Shown in pieces: positions 1-4,875 of a DNA stretch of 6,397 nucleotides; the stretch's first letter is position 1, and every line of letters starts with the position of its first letter. The stretch lies in assembly GCA_937884235.1 (NCBI GenBank), contig CALGBT010000131.1, positions 1 to 6,397 of the forward strand, read 5' to 3'. A program made the position numbers and the translations under genes. The DNA comes from an uncultured Pseudomonadota bacterium. GTDB lineage: Bacteria > Myxococcota_A > UBA9042 > CAIXZC01. The notes below the pieces were generated by a model, which searched no databases, was not told the DNA's origin, and worked only from the letters and a program-made list of their open reading frames with translations.

Positions 1-86
1 ATTACCGCGCCGTCCGCACCACGCGTACCGCATTACCGCGCCGTCCGCACCACGCGTACCGCATTACCGCGCCGTCCGCACCACGC
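1..86. repeat. 31-bp perfect tandem repeat, about 2.8 copies visible, open at left edge
   Basis: Two complete 31-bp units lie at 1-31 and 32-62. A third copy matches for 24 bases (63-86) before the sequence diverges. The copies are identical where they overlap and have no spacers between them, so this is a satellite/VNTR-type array and not CRISPR. The unit begins ATTACCGCG and contains the core CGCACCACGCG, which includes the palindrome ACGCGT. The array starts at the first base of the window, so its true length is unknown. No reading frame across it looks like a gene. It lies just downstream of the 3' end of the minus-strand operon. Confidence 0.95.
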
Positions 87-112
87 AGCAAATGGGTGGC
101 TATTTAGAGACG

Positions 113-134
113 GCGCCAAGCTGACGCGTGGCGC
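113..134 (-). terminator. Weak stem-loop just downstream of the operon's last stop codon
   Basis: Arms GCGCCA (113-118) and TGGCGC (129-134) can form a 6-bp stem with a 10-nt loop, starting 8 nt past the yigZ stop on the minus strand. No U-run follows in that direction (the next transcript bases are CGUCUCUAAAUAG), so it does not meet the usual intrinsic-terminator pattern. It could be a weak terminator, a 3' end-protecting hairpin, or chance in GC-rich DNA. Confidence 0.25.
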
Positions 135-142
135 TGTGTTGG

Positions 143-742
143 TCAGATGATGCGTGGTGCGACGCGTCCTCGACTGGCATCACGCAACTCCTGGCAGAAC
201 CCCTCGTAGAGCGACGTCTCCATCTTCACGCGCAGGCTCAGGCCGGTGGGCGTGTATTCCTCGCTTAGTCGCTCCACTGGTTGTCGATCCAGCAACTGGT
301 AGAGGGGGCCGGTGAAATCAAAGGGGGCCTCGATGAGGACCACCAGGGTCGGCCGGATTTCCAGGTGAACTGCAGTTCTGAGACATTCCGACGTAGTGTT
401 TCCGTAGGCTCGCACCAGCCCCCCGGCCCCCAGCTTGATGCCGCCATAGTAGCGGACCACCACGGCCATCACTTGATCCAGGCCCTGCCCGTCGATGGCG
501 GCGAGGATGGGGCGTCCTGCGGTCCCCCCGGGTTCACCATCGTCGGAGAACCGGTAGAGTTCCCCGATGCGGTAGGCCCAGCAGTGGTGTGTTGCCTTGG
601 GTTCCCGGACGCTGGTCAGGTAGTCCAGTGCCTCCGCGGGGCTTTGGGCTCGGGCAACACAGGAGATGAAGCGGCTCTTCTTGATCTCCTCTTCAAGACG
701 GTGGGGCTCCTGCAGGGTGATCAAAGTGCTCTCCCCGCTCAT
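143..742 (-). CDS. yigZ: YigZ/IMPACT family protein (UPF0029 domain plus C-terminal DUF1949-like domain)
   Basis: This is a 199-aa protein, close to the usual ~200 aa of the bacterial YigZ/IMPACT family. The N-terminal half carries the family hallmarks: an E-I-K-K-S-R-F-I segment at residues 19-26, ATHHCWAYRIG (50-60), SDDGEPGGTAGRPI (66-79) and VRYYGGIKLGAGGLVRAYG (96-114). Residues ~130-199 match the position and size of the ferredoxin-like C-terminal domain. Eukaryotic IMPACT regulates the eIF2-alpha kinase GCN2; the bacterial homologues are cytoplasmic, have been linked to translation or nucleic acid binding, and their exact role is unsettled. The start is the ATG at 742-740, inside ATGA with the rhomboid stop, with purine-rich sequence (GGGGGAAGAAGGG) in front. 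The frame stays open far upstream across the rhomboid gene, but that part is an out-of-frame shadow with no homology. It is the last gene of the operon and is probably translated by coupling. Confidence 0.95.
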   Translation of the reverse strand: MSGESTLITLQEPHRLEEEIKKSRFISCVARAQSPAEALDYLTSVREPKATHHCWAYRIGELYRFSDDGEPGGTAGRPILAAIDGQGLDQVMAVVVRYYGGIKLGAGGLVRAYGNTTSECLRTAVHLEIRPTLVVLIEAPFDFTGPLYQLLDRQPVERLSEEYTPTGLSLRVKMETSLYEGFCQELRDASRGRVAPRII

Positions 743-1482
743 CCCTTCTTCCCCCTGGCACCACCAAAGGGAGAGACTCGCCGGCCCTTGAACTCGATGA
801 CCTGGGGGGCGTGGGTGCCGGTACGCAGGACCAGCGCCAGGAGCAAGCCCGAGAGGAAGCCGCCGATGTGCGCCCACCAGGCAACGCCCCCGCCCCCGGT
901 GGCCTCGTTGAGTGCCGCCTGGCCGTAGAGTACCTGGATGAAGAACCAGATGCCGATGAAGACGAAGGCCGGAATCTGTGCGAAGTAGAAGAGGATGAAG
1001 ATGGGAATCAGAGTTAAGACGCGGGCCCGGGGATAGAAGAGCAGGTATGCCCCCACCACTGCGGAGATAGCCCCGCTGGCTCCCACCATGGGCACGTCCG
1101 AGGAGGGGCCGACGATGACCTGGGCCAGCCCCGCCACCAATCCGCCGCTCAGGTAGAGGACCAGAAAGCGCCCTTTGCCCAGGCGGTCTTCCACGTTGTC
1201 TCCGAAGATGTGCAGAAACCAGAGGTTGGAGATCAAATGGAGCCAGCCGCCGTGGACGAACATCGCCGAGAACCACGGTACGATGTGGCGGTGCACCGAG
1301 AAGCCGTCCTGCTCGATGCCCCGGGTCATCTCCCAGGGAATCAGACCGAATTCCTGGACGAAAGATGAGAGTGCATCGCCGAGGGTCAATTCATGAGCAA
1401 AAACGGCGATGTTTACGGCGATGAGCAGGTAGTTCGCCAGCGGGAGCTGCTGCGTCTTGACGTTGTCTCGAAGGGGGATCAC
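739..1482 (-). CDS. Rhomboid family intramembrane serine protease
   Basis: This 247-aa polytopic membrane protein cleaves transmembrane segments of other proteins within the lipid bilayer. The catalytic dyad is visible: Ser136 in G-A-S-G (134-137) and His205 in A-H-I-G-G (204-208). The oxyanion/loop region H-G-G-W-L-H-L-I-S-N (77-86) supplies His82 and Asn86, equivalent to GlpG His150 and Asn154. Hydrophobic segments fall at about 17-31, 70-93, 104-124, 133-151, 155-187 and 202-220, consistent with the six-helix core. The N-terminus (MIPLRDN) is typical of many bacterial rhomboids. The start codon is GTG at 1482-1480, three nt after the preceding stop, with GGAG six nt upstream inside that gene's last codons. 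The protein ends in the ATGA overlap with yigZ. No rubredoxin-like or extra N-terminal domain is seen. The substrate is unknown; the neighbouring envelope lipoproteins are candidates by proximity only. Confidence 0.95.
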   Translation of the reverse strand: MIPLRDNVKTQQLPLANYLLIAVNIAVFAHELTLGDALSSFVQEFGLIPWEMTRGIEQDGFSVHRHIVPWFSAMFVHGGWLHLISNLWFLHIFGDNVEDRLGKGRFLVLYLSGGLVAGLAQVIVGPSSDVPMVGASGAISAVVGAYLLFYPRARVLTLIPIFILFYFAQIPAFVFIGIWFFIQVLYGQAALNEATGGGGVAWWAHIGGFLSGLLLALVLRTGTHAPQVIEFKGRRVSPFGGARGKKG

Positions 1483-1485
1483 GGC

Positions 1486-4041
1486 CTACTCCGCCACGGT
1501 CCATCCAAAGGCCCTGCCGCGGTCAAGGTAGACCTCTTTGAGGGTCCACTCGCCGCCATCGTTTTCGTGGCGTGCAGTGACGGTGTGCTTGCCCTCATGC
1601 TCTACCAACAGTACCCGTGAACTGCCGGCCGCCACGGTATCGACTTTGATCCCGTCCAGCATGACCTCCAGCGGCAGGGTTGTCTCGTTGCGCAGCGTAA
1701 CTCTGGGTGAGCCGTGGCGGACATGCAGGGTTGAATAGAGAGTTGAAGTCACCCGCACTACGGCTACGAATTCGTCACCATCTTCCAGTACTACGCGAAT
1801 TGACTGGATACCCGGGGCGAGGGGCAGGGCGATGGGCTCTTGCGCTCCGGCGGGCACATTCAGAACCGGCGTTCCATTCACTGCGATGGCGGCCGATGCT
1901 CCTTCCAAGCCGTGGAAGTGGACGCCTCCGGCGGCAGGTAGGATCTTCCACTGCAGGTTCTTTTCGGCCTGCGCCTGGAAGGTGAATTGATGATATTGCC
2001 CGCTCTTTTCCCCAACTGCAGCGACGATTACAGGACCTGGTTCGAGGTGTGCGAAATTCACCTCGGTGCCGGCGGTGAGGACGCCGGCTGGAGAACCTTC
2101 CCGGAAGAGGCGCAAGGCTTCATCTGTACGGTTTAGCACACGCAGGCTGGCGGTCTTCTCCTGAAGCATCCAGACATACCAGGAATCTTCGATAAGGCGG
2201 CACGAGACCTCTCCGTATGCTGAGCCCTCCACCAGCGCCATCAGTCTATGCTGTCCCGGCGCCACTCGATCTCGCCGCAACGATTTGCCCGGTGCGAGAT
2301 CTCCCCAGGGCTCTCCGTCCAACTTGATTGTCATGGTCTTCTTGGTGCCGTTTTGCACGACGATGCCGCCCGTTACGGGAGCCAGCACGATCAGCAGCGG
2401 CTCCTCGGAGCCGGCCGCGATCTTGCGGTCGTACCGATTGCCGGTCTGGACTCCCTTTACCTTCAGTACACCCTTGGTTCCAGGCACCAGGACCAGCACC
2501 TCTTCGCCGTCGCCCAGTGCGCGCTCTTCCAGTCGGGCGGGAGGGCCGATACGGACCGTTTCGCCCGTCTCGTTGCGCACTCGAACTTCGCTCTCGGTGG
2601 TACTCACTACCAGTTCAGCCCGGGGCGCCTCCCGTGGGCCGATGGATAGTTTCTTTGTTTGTATTGTGGTTCCGACTTCGTCCAGCACTTCAATCAGGTT
2701 GGTACCCAGCGGCAGGCCCGAATGCTCGGCCCATTGCCCGGGTTGGAGCATGTCGAGTGGTACTCCGTTACGGAAGAAGCGCAGTGTTTGTGCCGTTCGG
2801 TTCTCGATGTAGAGTCGACCGGGGAGGGGGCCGAAGGAGAGTTCCACCAGGCGGCCTCCCGGAATATTGAGGTGGCGGCTGCTGGTGTGCCCCGTCGCAT
2901 CGCTGTGGACAGACACATCGTGCGGCCCCGGCTTGATGGGAAAGCGTACCGCCTGCAGGTTTGGAATCTTCATGACTTCTCGGTCATCGACATGAAGAGT
3001 CACGGTCTCGCCGATGCGATTGCGTACCAGCAGCTGAGTGTTGCCAGCATCGAGGAGCCAGGTCTGGGTGCTGTCCGGGGCGATCACGAAGGGCTGTTGG
3101 AAGTGACTCGTTCCGCTCTGGGCCGAAAGCAGGACCTGCCCCGGCGAAAGGCCACGAATGGTATAGCTGGTGCCGGCCTCGATGGTGGCGATACGTTCGC
3201 TGGCGAGGAAGACCTCAGCGCTTTGCGGGAGGCGGTTTTCGATAGTTACGTTGCCCGATGCATCCGACAGGCGCACCAACTTCTCCTGGTCTGGCTGGAG
3301 GGTCTCTTTGAGGGTCATGGTGCGACCGGTGCCGAGGAAACGGACGTGCAGGGTCTGGGTGCCCGTGGGGAGGTCGGCAAAGAGCCTTGCTTCACCGGCA
3401 TTGATGCGAATTTCCTGGCGCAGGATGCGTAACATCAGCGCCTCCTGTGAATCATTGGTGAAGCTCAGGCTCGCCACTGGTGCCGCCACTGTATATGGCG
3501 TCAGCGTCAGGGCCGGCAGTTCGAGATTGCGGTGCCATTTTCCGCCGGTATGCAGGTTGGTGAAGACGACGGTTTTGGTTCCTGCCGGGAGATTGTCAAA
3601 GAGTGACCGGGAGCGTGAGTACGAGCGGCCGATTACTTCGTCGTCCAGGGACAGTTCAAGGTCCTGTCGGGTGGGGTTTTCCAGGGCCAGGCTGGCGGTG
3701 CGATCCACCACCTCGGCGCTGCCGGTGATGGGGAACTCCAGGAGGCTGCTGCCATCCCCGGGGTCGATCTCGGCGGCCAGTTCTTCCTGCCCGTTACTGG
3801 CGGACAAGGTGTAGGAACGATTGGGGAGATTGTGCACCAGGATGCTGCGCGCAGGACCTACTTCCAGCAGGTAGTCCCGGTCAACAAAGAGCCGATAGGG
3901 TTGTGCGCTGGCGTTCTTGACGACCAACCGGCTGGGCGGTGCGGGCGGCGGTGCGGTGTGGGCGCAACCTATCAGGACGATGGAAACGGTGGCCATCAAG
4001 GCCCGTCGAGACGAAGGCATCAGGCGGTTCGTTCCGTGCAT
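1486..4041 (-). CDS. Large lipoprotein made of eleven tandem ~74-aa beta-type repeats (PEGA-like), function unknown
   Basis: This 851-aa protein is predicted to be exported and lipid-anchored. Residues 1-26 form a signal peptide with Arg12-Arg13, a hydrophobic stretch and lipobox L-I-G-C (Cys26). Ala at +2 suggests the outer membrane by the E. coli Lol rule. A Pro-rich linker (27-37) follows, and the rest is repeats. Each repeat opens with hydrophobic-x-hydrophobic-x-Asn, the Asn falling at 43, 122, 196, 269, 341, 414, 490, 564, 637, (Gly711) and 785. It continues with a strand often carrying D-G or N-G, a P-G or A-G turn, and an L-P-x-G-type motif with Gly at 154, 227, 301, 372, 446, 521, 596, 669, 744 and 817. 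The pattern recalls PEGA-type surface beta domains, but I do not recognise a named family. Apart from Cys26 only Cys614 is seen, and no catalytic motif is visible. The start is ATG 4041-4039 with GAGG seven nt upstream; Met8 lacks such a site. It is the second gene of the operon, 37 nt after the acidic protein. Confidence 0.93.
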   Translation of the reverse strand: MHGTNRLMPSSRRALMATVSIVLIGCAHTAPPPAPPSRLVVKNASAQPYRLFVDRDYLLEVGPARSILVHNLPNRSYTLSASNGQEELAAEIDPGDGSSLLEFPITGSAEVVDRTASLALENPTRQDLELSLDDEVIGRSYSRSRSLFDNLPAGTKTVVFTNLHTGGKWHRNLELPALTLTPYTVAAPVASLSFTNDSQEALMLRILRQEIRINAGEARLFADLPTGTQTLHVRFLGTGRTMTLKETLQPDQEKLVRLSDASGNVTIENRLPQSAEVFLASERIATIEAGTSYTIRGLSPGQVLLSAQSGTSHFQQPFVIAPDSTQTWLLDAGNTQLLVRNRIGETVTLHVDDREVMKIPNLQAVRFPIKPGPHDVSVHSDATGHTSSRHLNIPGGRLVELSFGPLPGRLYIENRTAQTLRFFRNGVPLDMLQPGQWAEHSGLPLGTNLIEVLDEVGTTIQTKKLSIGPREAPRAELVVSTTESEVRVRNETGETVRIGPPARLEERALGDGEEVLVLVPGTKGVLKVKGVQTGNRYDRKIAAGSEEPLLIVLAPVTGGIVVQNGTKKTMTIKLDGEPWGDLAPGKSLRRDRVAPGQHRLMALVEGSAYGEVSCRLIEDSWYVWMLQEKTASLRVLNRTDEALRLFREGSPAGVLTAGTEVNFAHLEPGPVIVAAVGEKSGQYHQFTFQAQAEKNLQWKILPAAGGVHFHGLEGASAAIAVNGTPVLNVPAGAQEPIALPLAPGIQSIRVVLEDGDEFVAVVRVTSTLYSTLHVRHGSPRVTLRNETTLPLEVMLDGIKVDTVAAGSSRVLLVEHEGKHTVTARHENDGGEWTLKEVYLDRGRAFGWTVAE
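1489..1494 (-). promoter_or_regulatory. Ribosome binding site supporting the rhomboid GTG start
   Basis: On the minus strand GCGGAG lies six nt before GTG (1482-1480), entirely within the last codons of the 851-aa lipoprotein gene, whose TAG stop is at 1488-1486. The good spacing supports the GTG start over internal alternatives. It also implies that translation of the rhomboid is coupled to the upstream gene. Confidence 0.7.
1489..3930 (-). repeat. Protein-level tandem repeat region: 11 diverged ~74-aa units
   Basis: It spans residues 38-851 of the lipoprotein. Distances between the conserved Asn positions are 79, 74, 73, 72, 73, 76, 74, 73, 74 and 74 residues, and the L-P-x-G glycines repeat at 71-75. 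The units share only scattered positions: the opening hydrophobic-x-hydrophobic-x-Asn, a central D/N-G, a P/A-G turn and the later P-x-G, followed by an alternating hydrophobic strand. The regularity shows ancient internal duplication followed by strong divergence. No long DNA-level repeats are evident by eye. Unit 10 has Gly711 where Asn is expected, and unit 1 lacks the later Gly. Confidence 0.85.
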
Positions 4042-4078
4042 GCAAAGTCCTCATGTCTGGCAGAAGCGACGAAGCGGT

Positions 4079-4627
4079 CTATTCCTGGTCGGCGGGCTCG
4101 GCCTCGCCCTCGCCCTGCTCCGGTTCCTCTTCTTCATCGGGCTGTGGCTTTGGCGGCCACTCTTCAAAGGGTATCTCCTTGTCCAACTTCGTCTTCACGA
4201 TCTCGCGGCTCACCTTGACCTCATTGAAGAGGATGCACAGGTAGAGTCGATCCGCGTCAAACTCCTGCAGCAATTCGTCGAGGAAGGTCCCTGCAGCCTC
4301 ATCCTCGATAAGTTCGATCTTGTCGACTTCTTCGTCCACGCTACGCACGTGGTTGTACATGGCGTGGTAGAGCCGGCCGTTGGCGCGGTTCCACAGGGTC
4401 ATGAGGAGTTGTCCCAACTCCTCGCTCCCTTTCTCGCGAATCTCCTTGTCCACGAGAGCTCTGACCCGCTTGCGACCGGCGACCTGCAACCGGTAGCCTT
4501 TGAAGTAGCGGATGAAGAGCGCCCGGTTGTACACCTGCACGCCCTTGACAATATGTTCGATAGGGATGTCACGGAGCATCACGTCCAATTCCGTCCCCAG
4601 TGATTTGACAACATCAGCACCGTTCAT
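4079..4627 (-). CDS. Conserved-looking acidic cytoplasmic protein of unknown function, first gene of operon
   Basis: I do not recognise a family for this 182-aa protein. It has no signal peptide or membrane segment, so it is probably cytoplasmic. Residues 1-155 look mostly helical, with a basic patch (R40, K43, R46, R52, K53, R55, R57) followed by helices rich in Glu, Asp and Leu, including an E-E-V-D-K-I-E-L-I-E-D-E stretch (99-110) and L-D-E-L-L-Q-E-F (116-123). The tail from about 156 to 182 is Pro-rich then strongly acidic (D-E-E-E-E at 164-168, ending ADQE) and is probably disordered. The single Cys131 has no obvious role. The start is ATG 4627-4625 with a strong GGAGG six nt upstream. 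It heads the minus-strand gene group, 37 nt ahead of the repeat lipoprotein, which suggests a shared promoter and perhaps a shared process. The coding strand is clear; the opposite-strand frame here has no credible start or homology. Confidence 0.88.
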   Translation of the reverse strand: MNGADVVKSLGTELDVMLRDIPIEHIVKGVQVYNRALFIRYFKGYRLQVAGRKRVRALVDKEIREKGSEELGQLLMTLWNRANGRLYHAMYNHVRSVDEEVDKIELIEDEAAGTFLDELLQEFDADRLYLCILFNEVKVSREIVKTKLDKEIPFEEWPPKPQPDEEEEPEQGEGEAEPADQE

Positions 4628-4633
4628 TCTATT

Positions 4634-4638
4634 CCTCC
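4634..4638 (-). promoter_or_regulatory. Strong ribosome binding site (GGAGG) for the 182-aa gene
   Basis: On the minus strand GGAGG lies six nt before the ATG at 4627-4625. This near-perfect anti-16S match at normal spacing fixes the start of the first operon gene. Confidence 0.75.
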
Positions 4639-4668
4639 GTGGCGGTAAGCAGCCTGTCAGTGGGCGCT

Positions 4669-4697
4669 ATCCTAGCGCATCCTGCTCACCTTTTCCA
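4669..4697 (-). promoter_or_regulatory. Candidate promoter for the minus-strand operon, -10 inside an inverted repeat
   Basis: On the minus strand TGGAAA (4697-4692) is followed after 17 bp by TAGGAT (4674-4669). Each box matches four of six positions of the sigma-70 consensus at ideal spacing. The -10 lies within the perfect inverted repeat GCGCTA-TCC-TAGCGC (4664-4678, plus-strand reading), which could be an operator or a 5'-UTR hairpin. This is by-eye evidence only; the organism's sigma-factor preferences are unknown. Confidence 0.3.
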
Positions 4698-4805
4698 CAG
4701 CTTTGCTGAAGGCATCACCGCGATTTGTGAGGTAGCCACAGAATTGCCCGCTCCCCCACGGCCGGGGCATTTGCTGTGTTTGCCTCACTGGTGTGCGCGT
4801 GTGCC

Positions 4806-4835
4806 TTGCAAAACGCCTCCCGAGCATGGCATTAT
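4806..4835 (+). promoter_or_regulatory. Candidate promoter for the Cys-rich lipoprotein gene
   Basis: TTGCAA (4806-4811) and CATTAT (4830-4835) are spaced 18 bp apart and each matches four of six consensus positions. TATGCT at 4833-4838 is an alternative -10. The region overlaps a short inverted repeat, AGCAT (4823-4827) with ATGCT (4834-4838). The predicted transcript start near 4842 would leave a leader of about 35 nt. The support is weak. Confidence 0.25.
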
Positions 4836-4862
4836 GCTGCTAGTGATGACCACGTCTTTGCT

Positions 4863-4867
4863 GGAGG
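4863..4867 (+). promoter_or_regulatory. Ribosome binding site (GGAGG) fixing the start of the Cys-rich lipoprotein
   Basis: GGAGG ends eight nt before ATG 4876-4878. This start gives a short lipoprotein signal peptide with the expected charged N-terminus (M-K-Q), which supports the choice. Confidence 0.75.
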
Positions 4868-4875
4868 CATTGAGG

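Larger units (their letters stand above)
4628..4875. promoter_or_regulatory. Divergent intergenic region between the minus-strand operon and the Cys-rich lipoprotein gene
   Basis: These 248 bp separate two divergent start codons, so both promoters should lie here. I see no credible gene inside. It contains weak promoter candidates for each direction and two short inverted repeats, one overlapping each candidate -10 element. No riboswitch, tRNA or intrinsic terminator was recognised. Confidence 0.7.

Noticed and set aside
1..86. CRISPR array
   Set aside because: The 31-bp units abut with no unique spacers, and no cas gene is present.
113..134. Strong intrinsic terminator for the minus-strand operon
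   Set aside because: The stem is only 6 bp and no U-tract follows; kept only as a low-confidence hairpin.
743..1276. Upstream extension of the YigZ frame to a 377-aa protein
   Set aside because: The extra residues are Arg/Pro/Gly-rich, read the rhomboid gene out of frame, and show no family resemblance. The YigZ homology begins at the ATG at 742.
739..1482. Rhombosortase processing a GlyGly-CTERM or similar tail on the Cys-rich protein
   Set aside because: The rhomboid looks like a general family member, and the C-terminus of the Cys-rich protein is outside the window, so no sorting signal can be seen.
2659..3432. Plus-strand 257-aa frame, and the 228-aa frame at 3917-4603
   Set aside because: Both lie opposite clearly coding minus-strand genes; their sequences show no domain and they start without a convincing RBS.
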